From positions 2,254,460 to 2,269,556 of the forward strand of contig NW_011887294.1 in the NCBI RefSeq assembly GCF_000151315.2: a DNA stretch of 15,097 nucleotides. The letters run 5' to 3'. Every line of letters starts with the position of its first letter. Within the stretch, counting starts at the first letter, position 1. Shown here piece by piece: positions 1-11,571 of this stretch. The notes below the pieces were generated by a model that was given only the letters and a program-made list of their open reading frames with translations, searched no databases and had not been told where the DNA came from. The translations under genes were made by a program, and so were the position numbers. The DNA is from Capsaspora owczarzaki ATCC 30864 (Eukaryota; Opisthokonta; Filasterea).

Positions 1-1137
1 AAGTGGAGCAGCTTGGATTTCGACGGCCGTTTTTCGATGTGTGGAGATTTTTCCAGTTTGTGCTCGTTTCAGTCTTTCTTTTTTTTTCATTTTTGCCAAA
101 CCTCTCTGCTGCTTCCTTGGAGCTGTTTCTGAAACCCCTCTCGGCAAAGGTTGGTTGGATTTGCTGCTGCTACTGTTTCTGTTGTGCGATGGGAAATGGG
201 AAATGGGAAATGGGGAGAGAGAGAGAGAGACTCCGGACGAGCTGCCAGAACGCGGGGAATTGTGAGAATGCTTCGATGGATTTGGAGCTCAACGCTTCGA
301 AGCGTAGAAGGGGATAGACAAACGAGCTGCGGATTATCCTCATCCCTTCCTATTCATCCTTTTGTCAAAGTGTGTCGCAATTCCCCCCTCCCCTCCCCCG
401 AGCGATGGAAGCAGACGCGATCGACCATACATTTCCGCAAATTCGCTGCGTCCCATCGCGTCAATGCGACTGTATTACATCCACACTTTTGGTCCTCCAC
501 ATTCACCAATTCCCCCCCCCCGCTGCTTTGCCCCTATTTACAATGCCTCTTCAATCGTTTGCTTTGGGTCTGGCTCGGGTTGAGATGCGAGTCGTTTTGC
601 GTGCTGGTCATGCCTTGTGCCACAGCATTGCACAAAAATGGCCGAAACATCAAAAAAATAAAAAATAAAAATAAAAAAAATAAAAAGCCAACAACAACAA
701 AATTGAAAAAAAAAAAAGCGCTTTTTGGGCTTGTTCTGTCTCGTTGGCTGCGTCTGCCTCGTATGTCCCCCGTCTGTCTCTCAATCAATGTCCTCTCCCC
801 TATCTCACTATCTCACTATCTCTGTTTTAACTGTTTAACTCTCTCGTCTTGGTTTCCCTCGCGCTTCCGGTCGTTGCAAGTCGAGGTGTGATGTGGGGAG
901 CATTGCCGTAAAACTCGTCCAAATCCACCCACCTCCTCACCTCCTCCTCACCCTCACCCTCCCTCGCTCCTTTTGGTTTGAACGTGTTTTGTTCTGACTT
1001 GTCTTGTTTTGTTCTATTGAAATTGACAGAAAATTACCAAATACCTCGCGCCTTCTTTCCAAGCCTTGCTTTGAAAAATCCGAGAACTGTTTTTTTGCTT
1101 ATTCTTTCAAGGCAACTAACTGCAACGAAGCTACTCA
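1..1137. other. Noncoding low-complexity region upstream of the bZIP gene
   Basis: No convincing gene is seen here. The open frames present lack domain content and run through simple sequence. The stretch holds three GGGAAAT repeats followed by a GA dinucleotide run (191-230), several C-rich patches, an A-rich block with many AAAAAT units (about 645-718) and CTC/CAC-rich sequence (about 925-970). The part nearest 1138 is probably promoter and 5' untranslated region of the bZIP gene. A pyrimidine-rich stretch ending in a possible splice acceptor (CAG at about 1027-1029) could mark a 5' UTR intron, but no donor can be chosen with confidence. Confidence 0.6.
191..230 (+). repeat. (GGGAAAT)3-GGGG plus GA microsatellite; G-quadruplex motif
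   Basis: Four G-tracts (GGG at 191, 198, 205 and GGGG at 212) are separated by identical 4-nt loops AAAT, matching the G3+N1-7 pattern for an intramolecular G-quadruplex. A GA dinucleotide run follows directly to about position 230. The repeat is seen directly; folding is inferred. Confidence 0.85.
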
Positions 1138-2167
1138 ATGCTCGCGTGTGATAATCTGGGCTTCCTGCCGTCTATGACCTCGTCCAACAACAGCAACAAC
1201 AGCCTTGCCCTCTCTGCAACCTCTCTCCCTTCGTCGACTTCTTCGTCTGCTTCCTTCTTCCTTGGAGATTCGAGCTTCAACATGTTGCCACCATTTGTCT
1301 CAGACAGCCAGGTCAACTATCAAATCCACCATCACACCAACCAGCAGCAGCAGCAGCAGCAAATCCACGACAAACATCCAACATGATGTCCTTGGCACCA
1401 TGTCATCCATCAACTGCCTCTCCAGNNNNNNNNNNNNNNNNNNNNNNNNNNNNNNNNNNNNNNNNNNNNNNNNNNNNNNNNNNNNNNNNNNNNNNNNNNN
1501 NNNNNNNNNNNNNNNNNNNNNNNNNGTTGAGGCGGCGGCGGCGGCTGCTGCTGCTACTGCTGCTGCGGTTGCCTCTGCAACTTCGTTGGCTGTCTCTGCC
1601 TCGTCATCGAGCACGGTGGATGCGGAATTGCAAAAGCCCCTGCTGGAGGTTGATGAGTACTGCCTGTACAATGAAGAGGAAGACGACATCTTCAAGGATT
1701 TGATGGAGGAAGACGCCCCTGCCGGATCCGACGACAGCAGCGATGCCGAGGAAGATGGCAACTTTGAAGGCTCTGACAGCGAGGACATGGACGTGTCCGA
1801 TCCCGAGTACAACGGCACCGCTGCAACCTCGGCGACCAAGACGACGCCCAAGGGTCGCGCTCGCAAGGTTGCCGGGTCGGGTGCTGCCGCCAAGCTTGCC
1901 GCAACCTCCTCCGCGTCCACTCGTCAACGAAAGCTGTCGCAATCCTCGGACAGCTCCGATGTCCCCGCTCAGGCCTCGGGATCCATCGACAAGCGTTCGC
2001 TCAAGCGCCTTCGCAACCGCGAGGCTGCCGCCCGCTGCCGAAATCGCCGCCGTCAGCTCATCGACGAACTCTCCACCCAGGTCGCCGAGCTCGTTGCTGA
2101 AAAGACCACAATGGCAGCCACCATTGCTCGCCTTGAGGCTGAGCTTGCCACCACTCGTGGCAATTGA
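1138..2167 (+). CDS. bZIP transcription factor, interrupted by an assembly gap
   Basis: Sequence-specific DNA-binding protein expected to act as a dimer in the nucleus. The 3' part (1526-2167, 213 codons) is secure: an Ala run, an acidic segment rich in D/E, a Ser/Thr/Ala linker, then a bZIP domain at the extreme C-terminus. The basic region reads NREAAARCRNRRR (first N at 2015), fitting the Fos/Jun/ATF/CREB pattern NxxAAxxCR and the N-x7-R rule. The zipper starts in the canonical register 10 residues after the invariant Arg, with L, L, M, L at heptad spacing; the protein ends seven residues later, so the zipper has only about four heptads. Upstream of the gap, an ATG at 1138 opens a Ser/Asn-rich frame with a Gln run (CAG repeat about 1341-1360), typical of a transactivation region, but this frame stops at 1386 and is not the bZIP frame. 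An intron, an indel in the CAG repeat or sequence lost in the gap must reconcile them. The N-terminal part is therefore tentative; the subfamily is not resolved. Confidence 0.8.
1426..1525. other. Assembly gap of exactly 100 N
   Basis: Positions 1426-1525 are all N. Exactly 100 is a usual placeholder for a gap of unknown size, so reading frames carried across it are not meaningful. It is flanked by a CAG repeat on the left and by GCG/GCT Ala-codon repeats on the right, consistent with assembly failure in repetitive coding sequence. Confidence 0.97.
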
Positions 2168-2268
2168 ACAGATAACGCCAATGGTCGTTTCCAACCATGA
2201 ATGCCTCGCTTTCTCCTTTGGCGGGTTGTAGTACACCCGGAACTGTTGATGAACTTTACTTTTTGTTA

Positions 2269-2300
<32 letters not shown>

Positions 2301-2658
2301 GTTTCGATATTCCCCCCCCCCATTTATCGCCGATGCTGTTATTCATCCTGAGAGTGTCCTTTATTGTTTGATTGTTTTCGCTTGAGTGTGTTTTGTCGCG
2401 CCTGGATGCGTGAAACCCTTTCGTCGACTGTTATTGTAAAGAACACTATTTTTTTTTCAACCCGAACACTGCTGTTTCTATGCTGTAGATTGATCTCGGT
2501 GGCAAAAACAACTGGCGCAACAGCAAATGGAACTGCTAAAGAAGAGAAACAGTGTGCTTGAATGTATTGGTTATTCAGCACACCCGTTCAATACAAGTCA
2601 AAAACAACGAGAAAACTTAACAATCCACAGTCACCAGCACGCAGCACGCAGAAATGCA
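2168..2658. other. Convergent 3' spacer between bZIP and RIO2 genes
   Basis: This stretch lies between the stop codons of two convergent genes and should hold both 3' UTRs. It contains a (GTT)n repeat at about 2266-2306 followed by a C9 run, and a T run at about 2450. No canonical AATAAA was found on either strand close to either stop codon. No coding potential is recognised. Confidence 0.6.
2266..2306 (+). repeat. (GTT)n trinucleotide microsatellite
   Basis: Near-perfect GTT/TTG repeat with two interruptions in the presumed 3' UTR of the bZIP gene, read directly from the sequence. Confidence 0.85.
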
Positions 2659-5249
<2,591 letters not shown>

Positions 5250-7955
5250 ATGTCTGCTCCATCGACATCCGGTGTGTGGTCGTTGTCTGTCCCATCATCA
5301 ATGCGCGGGTGTTGTTACTACTGCTTTTCCACACACACCCAAACCCCACCTCCTTCTCCTCCCCTTTGCTTCTTCCAAATGGCCAGCGAGTGTGATCTCA
5401 ATGCAAAACACAGCAAAATCCATTTCCTCGTGTTTTTGCTCTTTTTTTTTTTTTTTTTTGTATTTGATTTTTCGTTTCAAAAGCATTTCTCGTTTTCGTT
5501 CTCCGTCTTGTCGGTTCGCCTACGACAGACACTCAGTAGACTCCCCTTTGTTTGCCTTTGTGCACTGGCAGAGTGACTGTGTTGGAAGCCCCCTCGCTTT
5601 TGCGACGGACATGACGTAATGTCGATCAAACCAAAAAGACACACAAAAAACCAAAAAACAAAAAGATCTCGACTTCTCCCAGCCATTGTCTCGCGCAGTG
5701 ACCTTGTTCTGACTGTTTGGTGATGTGTGGATGTGTGTCTGTGTCATGATTGACATTGCAAACAACAACAGCAGCAGCAGCAGCAGCCCCGGCTGAAGAG
5801 AAGGTCTTCTACACGTCCGAGCGCGCTGGCAGCGACGAGTCCGGCGACGGCTCTGAGGCAAAGCCCTTCAAGACGGTCATGCAGGCCCTGCGTGCAGGTG
5901 GCCCGGATGCCAACGTCGTCATCTTCCTCGACGGGCAGGCCGCAGACGGCCCCCGCTGGGACAAGCTGTCGGACTCGCAACTCAAGAAGCAAAAGAAGAA
6001 CTTTGCCACCGAGCTCAAGAAGGCCGACGCCCGCGCCAAGAAGGACGTACGTCGAAATCTCGTTGTGTCTGTGCTGGTCTGCGTTGTGTGTGACGAAGCC
6101 GTGTGGGCTGTCCATGCTCGCTCAACAACGGGTGTCGTGACATAACTGAAAGCTCATGCGATGTCATTTGCGGTTCTTTGTTTGGGGTTTTTTGTGTAGG
6201 CCGAAGACGCCGAGAAGCGTGAGAAGGCCTTGGAGGAGGCCAGCAAGATCAAGATCACCCAGAACAAGGATCTTCCTGCTGCCAAAACCGTGAGTTGTCA
6301 GATGGAATGTCGGAGGCCTGGCAGAACTGTGCAATGTTCTTGTCACTGACTTTTGTATTCATCATCATCACCCCACTCCCACACACACCCCAGATCAAGC
6401 TCCGTGACACTGTTGCCCACCGTGGCACCCGTGTCAAGGTCCAGGGCTGGCTGCACAACCTGCGCCGCCAGGGCAAGGACATGATGTTCCTCGTTCTGCG
6501 CGACGGCACTGGCTACCTCCAATGCCTGCTTACCGGTGACATGGTGAGTCATGCACGGCTGCTGTGTGTGTGTTTTTTGTTTGTACTGGTGGTGTTTCTC
6601 GGGGTGCTGATGAATTTTGCGCTCGGAACAGTGCCGCACGATCGAAGCTGTCAAGCTTGAAACCGAGTCCACTGTCTCTGTCTTTGGTATTATTAAGGAG
6701 CTTCCTGAGGGCAAGACGGTATGTCGTCGTTGTTTTGCTTGACCACACTCTGGTGCGCTGTTTGCTTTTCGACTCATGATTGTGTCGGGTTTTTTTTTTT
6801 TTTCCCTGTTTTTTGTTTTTTCTTCTTCTTCTTCTTCTTCTTTTTCTTTCGGTCTTGTTTGCCATCCTCTCCAACGCAAACTCGCAGGCCCCGGACGGCC
6901 ACGAACTCGCCGCCGACTACTGGGAACTCATGGGCACTGCCCCTGCTGGTGGCCTCGACCACGCCTTCAACAAGGAGTCGGATCCCGACGTGCTGTTCGA
7001 CAACCGCCACCTTGTGCTGCGCACCGACACGTACTCCAAGATCCTCAAGCTGCGATCGGTCGTCACCCAGGCCTTCCGCGAGCACTTTTTCAACCGCGGC
7101 TACTTTGAGGTCACCCCTCCGACCCTGGTCCAGACCATGTGCGAGGGCGGCTCGACCCTGTTCAAGCTCGACTACTTTGGCAAGGAGGCGTACTTGACGC
7201 AGTCGTCGCAGCTCTACCTCGAGACGGCCATTCCCGCTGTTGGTGACGTCTTTTGCATTGCGCAGTCGTACCGCGCTGAAAAGTCGCGCACTCGTCGCCA
7301 CCTGACCGAGTACACGCACATTGAGGCCGAGTGCCCCTTCCTCGACTTTGAGACGCTTCTCCACAAGCTGGAAGACCTTGTTTGCGACGTTGTGGAGCGC
7401 GTGCTTGCCTCCCCGTACGCTGGTCTGCTCAAGGAGCTCAACCCCAACTTTAAGGCCCCCAAGCGCCCCTTCCGCCGCATGGAGTACAAGGATGCCATCG
7501 TTTGGCTCAAGGAGAACGACGTCCGAAAGCCCGACGGCACCTTCTACGAGTTTGGCGAGGACATTCCGGAAGCCCCCGAGCGCGCCATGACGGACAAGAT
7601 TGGCGAGCCCATCCTGCTCATGCGATTCCCCCGCGAAATCAAGGCCTTCTACATGCAGCGCGATGCTGGGGACCAGCGTCTCACCGAGTCCGTTGACATG
7701 CTCATGCCCGGCGTCGGCGAGATTGTCGGTGGATCCATGCGTATCTGGAACCTCGAGGAGCTCGAGGCCGCGTACCGTCGGGAGGAGATTGACCCCGCAG
7801 AGTACTACTGGTACATTGACCAGCGCCGATACGGCACGTGCCCGCACGGTGGCTACGGTCTTGGTCTTGATCGCTTCCTCACCTGGATGTTCAACCGAGA
7901 CCACATTCGCGATGTCTGCTTCTATCCCCGCAACATTGATCGCTGCAAGCCTTAA
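5250..7955 (+). CDS. NARS1: Cytosolic asparaginyl-tRNA synthetase (six exons)
   Basis: Class IIb aminoacyl-tRNA synthetase that charges tRNA-Asn in the cytosol. Exons: 5250-5271, 5772-6046, 6200-6289, 6394-6543, 6632-6718, 6888-7955; 1,692 nt = 563 aa plus stop (human 548). The body is unambiguous: the eukaryote-specific N-terminal domain (about 18-95, [14 protein letters not shown] onward), a Lys/Glu-rich helical linker, the anticodon-binding OB fold (about 134-215, [15 protein letters not shown]), and the catalytic core with motif 2 ([18 protein letters not shown], about 330-347) and motif 3 ([11 protein letters not shown], 529-539). Motif 3 has Asp536 where human cytosolic AsnRS has Glu. 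The first exon is inferred: the second exon's frame has no ATG between an in-frame stop at 5747-5749 and conserved domain sequence, whereas ATG at 5250 (MSAPSTS) with a GTGTGT donor at 5272 joins in phase to a CAG acceptor at 5771. Exons 2-6 are about 0.97 certain; exon 1 about 0.65. Confidence 0.95.
5272..5771 (+). other. First intron (500 nt) of the asparaginyl-tRNA synthetase gene
   Basis: Inferred intron from GTGTGT at 5272 to a CAG acceptor at 5769-5771. It contains a long T run at about 5442-5459. The acceptor lies at the front of a run of CAG triplets, so several acceptors three bases apart are possible, changing only the number of Ala residues. The stretch has no independent gene. Confidence 0.6.
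6779..6887 (+). other. Long pyrimidine tract before the last AsnRS exon
   Basis: The 3' half of the last intron (6719-6887) holds a T15 run and a (TTC)n repeat (about 6820-6842), then a CAG acceptor at 6885-6887. This is an unusually long polypyrimidine tract directly upstream of the 1,068-nt catalytic exon. Confidence 0.7.
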
Positions 7956-8156
7956 GCGTGAGGCATTCGGACTTGGTTGAGTGTGGCGCATGGCTTCTTT
8001 TTTTTTTTTTGGTTGAATGTCAAAGAGAAAGTTTGCCAAAGGTTTCAATTGTTCAGCTTTGTCATTCATTGCGTGATGGGTGCATTATGAAGGTAGTTGG
8101 TTGCATGAGAACTGGAAAGGATTGAATTGTGCGGAAGGCAAGTTTTACATCCATCA
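7956..8156. other. Convergent 3' spacer between AsnRS and TRP14 genes
   Basis: Only 201 bp lie between the two convergent stop codons, so both 3' UTRs are short or overlap. A T13 run occurs at about 7999. No canonical AATAAA is present for either gene. Confidence 0.65.
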
Positions 8157-8838
8157 TTAATCCTCCTCTTCGAAGAACATGGCAACCAGCTTGGGGTCTT
8201 GGCACTGGGCGTCGTTGAGGCGTCGCTTCTGTGCATCATTTTACAATTGGTTGTTGTTTTGGGTGAGAAATTGAGTTTATGAGCGCATATTCGAGTACGA
8301 ATTTTGGTGCTGAACTTACAGTGTCAACTTCGAGCAACGTAGGAACGCACGCCACACGGAGATCGGCAGCCTTGCGGAAGACGTTGTTGCTGTCCTTCCA
8401 TCTGTAGAATGTTCACAGGTACAGAAACACTCGAGAGTCAGTGACGTACCAGCAGCAGCAGCCTCAGACAACGCGGTTCAAAGGTCACGGACTCGGCACG
8501 CTCGCCGACAGTGCAGTAGATCAGAGTGGCATCGGTCTGCTTGCCAAACTCCTTCATGATGTGCGGCTCGGCTGTGGTTGAGAACGAGCGCACAGAATTG
8601 GACAGAGGGTAATAACGCAGGAGGATGTGAGTGTGAAAGGTGAAAACCATCAACGGAGGTTTTTTTTGGAAGTGTATGGAGTTGCATTACAGGCGACGCA
8701 GTCCGGGCACCAGCTGTTTCCAGTGGCGGGATCCTTGGAGCCACAGAACAGGGCAAAGAGGCGGCCGGCATTGGCGGCTTTGGCGGTTTCGGCAGCAGCA
8801 CGGAATTGGTCCAAACCAGCGACACGAACAATCGACAT
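8157..8838 (-). CDS. TXNDC17: Thioredoxin domain-containing protein 17 (TRP14), four exons
   Basis: Small cytosolic thioredoxin-related oxidoreductase; animal TRP14 is reduced by thioredoxin reductase and acts on a limited set of disulfides such as cystine. Exons on the minus strand: 8838-8691, 8571-8493, 8401-8320, 8228-8157. They sum to 381 nt = 126 aa plus stop (human 123). Diagnostic features: FCGSKD before the active site, WCPDC with the redox Cys pair at residues 44 and 47, EWKDSNNVFRK at about 76-86, and the cis-Pro motif VPT at 95-97. The last exon ends in FFEEED, matching the acidic C-terminus of the family. An in-frame ATG 12 codons upstream (8874) exists, but the 8838 start gives the family's usual length. 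The second intron has an odd donor, GTCCGT. Downstream it converges on the AsnRS gene; upstream is 1 kb of spacer. Confidence 0.95.
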
Positions 8839-9867
8839 TGTGAAGTTGTAGAGGAAGGAGTGCGTTGCATTCATTCAGTAGGGTTGTTTCTAAGGTTGGG
8901 AATTGTTGGTGATTGTTGAGTTTGTGTTAGTTCGGTTGGAAACACGAGACTATGGCAGTGCGAGAACGTGCGACGGAATGACTCGAGGTATTGAATTTTG
9001 GTTTTCAAGCCTCAGGTTTCGTATCGATGTACTACCTGCATGCACCCGGGTGTGCCGTCGCCGCTTGGTGATTTCGAGTAGACAAATTGTTTTAGTTGCC
9101 CATTGCGTAGGACATGCCTGGAAATATAGGTTGATTGTGCTCGGTTTGTCCGATAAAAAGAGTGCGATCGTTTGCTCCAATGTATTGAGTCGTGGAGGTC
9201 TCTGTTGGGCTTCAGCTCTTGTGAATAAATTAAAATGCATGATATTGATCAGAGTGTGGTGACGGTGGTTTGCGTTTTGCACGTTCTGTGCTCGACGCTA
9301 TGAGTTTGGTGCTTAATAACGAGCCGATTCCACCAGTTTCAAGAGGACCATTCGCTTTCATTGTTTGGCTCAAACTTCACTTTTTATTCCGACCTCCTTG
9401 TGAACAGGAGCCGTCCCCATTCATTCCCAACATATACAGTAGATGAAAATATACATGCACTGCCCGCGTGACGACAGTCAGGCTCACACAACACAGAGAA
9501 TTGGGCACTTTTCGTTTGAGCGGCACTCCAAACACTCGTTTTCTGCACAAACACTGCTACCAAACACAATCCAATGCTCAACAATCAATGGATAAAAACT
9601 AGCTTTTGTAATGTGACACCGAAAGCGACAAACCAAACCAAACAAAAAGGCAATTGAAAAAAAAAAGCGACCACCTGGCAAAACCGGCAGAAAACACCGC
9701 ATGCATTATCAACATCAACGGGGTGAACAAGCGAATGAACAACAGTACAGTAGAGCAACCTCAATCACACACGGGCGAGGCTGATATCATGCGATAGAGC
9801 GGAAGCTGAGCTGGATTTTTTTTTTTTTTTTTTTTAGGTTTTTGGGTTGGTTGCATCTTCCACAACC
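8839..9867. other. Intergenic spacer between TRP14 and REEP5 genes
   Basis: About 1 kb holding the TRP14 promoter (right of 8838) and the 3' UTR of the REEP-type gene (left of 9868). A T20 run at 9816-9835 becomes A20 in the REEP transcript, 33-52 nt after its stop. TTTATT at 9383-9388 is a possible minus-strand AATAAA, though about 480 nt from the stop. A plus-strand AATAAA at 9224-9229 has no plus-strand gene to serve. Open frames here have no recognisable domain. No RNA gene was recognised. Confidence 0.6.
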
Positions 9868-11571
9868 TTATTCGGTCTTGTTGGCGTTCTGGACAGCAGA
9901 GCTGGCAGCGCTGGTGGCAGCGCCGCGAACCTTGCTGATGCCGTGGTCAATGTCGGCCTGGTTCTGGAGGAGGAAGCGACGAATGACGTTCTGGTAGAGC
10001 TGGGCAGCGCCGTTCAGGGTGGGGAGCATGAGGTAGACGAGGAAGACAAACTTCATGAGGTAGTAGAAGGGCAGCCAGTGGAGGATGATGTCGCTGAAGA
10101 ACTCGAGCAGGCTGAAGAAGGCGAACACGACCCAGTAGGTCAGCCACTGCGTGTCATCGTCCTTGTTTGTCGACTCGATGGCCTTGAAGCTGTGAATTGC
10201 GATGAGTGTGTTCGCAAAGAGCACAAAGATTAGTTTGGCAAGGTGATTGTTGCATGACAAATGAACACCAAGCAAACATGGGGACTCACGAGGCGTATGC
10301 CGGGTAGACAAAGCCGACAATGTTGCAGACAAGCTGAGCGCCGAGGCCAGCCGAGAGCGACAGGAGGATGAGAAGGAAGCCACCTGAAGAGCAACATCAA
10401 AACCAAACGAGAGCAATGCGACGTAGCCAAAAAAATCAGAATCGAGTGTCCCAGTTATTTAAGTTGTCGAAACGGCCAAATGCGTCAGTTTGAGAGAGTG
10501 CGTTTTTGTTTTGTTTTTGTTTTGTTTTTTCATTGAGTGTGTATTTCGTCATTGACCCGCGTCTTCTTTTTCTGTGATGCTTCAACCCACAACAGCAATA
10601 ACAACAACAACAAGGCTTCCAACTTGCACTCTACACTTCAGCAACAGTGTTTACAAATGTATGTGTGTTTTAGTTGTTTGGTTGTTTCATTTTTTTTTCG
10701 AGGTATGTTTTTTTTTTTTTTTTTTTTTTTGCATTTTTTCAATTTGTTTCATTTTTTTCTCCTTATTAAATGTTTTTTTTTTTTCCAGCCCGCTTTTTTT
10801 TTTTTTCATTCTTGACGTCCGTCGAACGTCAGCGACGTGAACAAGTCGAATGCAACCAACCTGCATTCACAAACGCCATCCACCGTTTCGCCACAGCACC
10901 AACGATTGCCACAAACGGTATGGTTTGGAAAAAACGAGCAAAAAAAGCCCAAAAAATAAATAAAAACCGTTCTTGGCGTCAGATTGGCTTGCTGGGAGCC
11001 GGACAACGTTCCCCCCACTGACGCTCGGCGTTCCCTGTCTCTGCACCAAGAGCGTACTGTTGCTGCTCCCCCCGTGCAATGCGTTCGACCGCAGACATCG
11101 AGAGACACAACAAAAGAAGAAAACAGGAAAAAAAAAAGAGAAAAATGCGTTTTTTTTTTTTTTTTTTTTTTTTGGTTTGCTGAAGTGGCTCGTTCAGCCA
11201 TGTCTCAAAGACATTCGCACGTCGTTCCATCGCTGTCCATGCAAGGAGACTCTGCGCTTCATCTGGAAATCACCCCGTTTCCACCTCCCTGCTCGCGAAA
11301 TGACACTGTACCGCTGGCTCTTTTACAAGGCGCTTTTTTTTTTCTTGTTTTTTTTTTTATCCCGTTTTTTCACAGCTTCCTCTTCCTTCCTTTCCCACCC
11401 TCGCTTTGAGCTCTGATGCAACGTCAGCTGTCGAATGGAAAAAACAAGGGACGTACCGATGGCAAGGTAGGCCTTGGGCACCTTGGTCTGGTCCTGGAGG
11501 CGGATCATGAAGGGATACTTGTTGAGCTCAGCATCGAGCTTGTCGAGGTACAGCTTGACTTGATCGCCCAT
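9868..11571 (-). CDS. REEP5: REEP5/DP1/Yop1-family ER membrane-shaping protein (three exons)
   Basis: Members of the TB2/DP1/HVA22 family insert hydrophobic hairpins into the ER membrane and stabilise high curvature of tubules, usually with reticulons. Exons on the minus strand: 11571-11457, 10383-10290, 10189-9868; 531 nt = 176 aa plus stop (human REEP5 189). Junctions are GT-AG and in phase. The N-terminus is hydrophilic (MGDQVKLYLDKLDAELNKY). Exon 2 gives a hydrophobic hairpin leading into NIVGFVYPAYASFKAIEST. Exon 3 contains the family signature DDDTQWLTYWVVFAFFSLLE, then FFSDIILHWLPFYYLMKFVF, and a C-terminal amphipathic Ala/Ser-rich helix. A second in-frame ATG lies 17 codons upstream (11622) but would add a tail not expected for the family. 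Whether it is orthologous to REEP5, REEP6 or fungal Yop1 cannot be told here; the family is very secure. Confidence 0.95.
10384..11456 (-). other. Long first intron of the REEP5-type gene, homopolymer-rich
   Basis: 1,073-nt intron with a GTACGT donor (11456) and CAG acceptor (10384), ten times longer than most introns here. On the plus strand it holds T23 (10708-10730), T24 (11150-11173) and several other T or A runs, with a more complex block between about 10810 and 11110. No separate gene is supported; frames through the T runs encode only Phe-rich nonsense. Confidence 0.85.
10813..10839. promoter_or_regulatory. Cluster of CRE-like ACGT cores in the REEP5 intron
   Basis: Within 27 bp are TGACGTCC (7 of 8 positions of the palindromic CRE TGACGTCA), AACGTCA (reverse of a TGACGTT half-site) and CGACGTGA. 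ACGT-core sites are bound by CREB/ATF/XBP1-type bZIP factors. The motifs are seen; use as an intronic enhancer or internal promoter is inferred. Confidence 0.35.

Noticed and set aside
151-891. 246-codon open frame in the left noncoding region
   Set aside because: It runs through GA, C-rich and A-rich simple sequence (long Lys/Asn run), has no domain, and overlaps other chance frames.
5746-5796. ATG at 5746 as the AsnRS start
   Set aside because: Its frame stops after 16 codons and is not the synthetase frame; a TTG at 5750 is in frame but is not a credible start in a eukaryote. The spliced 5250 start fits phase better.
6774-8069. 431-codon open frame on the minus strand opposite the AsnRS catalytic exon
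   Set aside because: It is the antisense shadow of a GC-biased, strongly conserved coding exon; its sequence has no domain and it ends in a Lys run from the T tract.
9816-9867. REEP5 as a retroposed gene copy because of the A20 tract after the stop
   Set aside because: The gene retains two phase-compatible introns, so it is not a processed retrocopy.
8839-9867. tRNA or C/D snoRNA in the spacer
   Set aside because: No T-loop GGTTCRA with matching acceptor stems was found; the nearest C-box-like ATGA lacks a proper D box.
10537-10840. Phe-rich plus-strand frames in the REEP5 intron
   Set aside because: They are translations of T homopolymers in an intron of the opposite strand.
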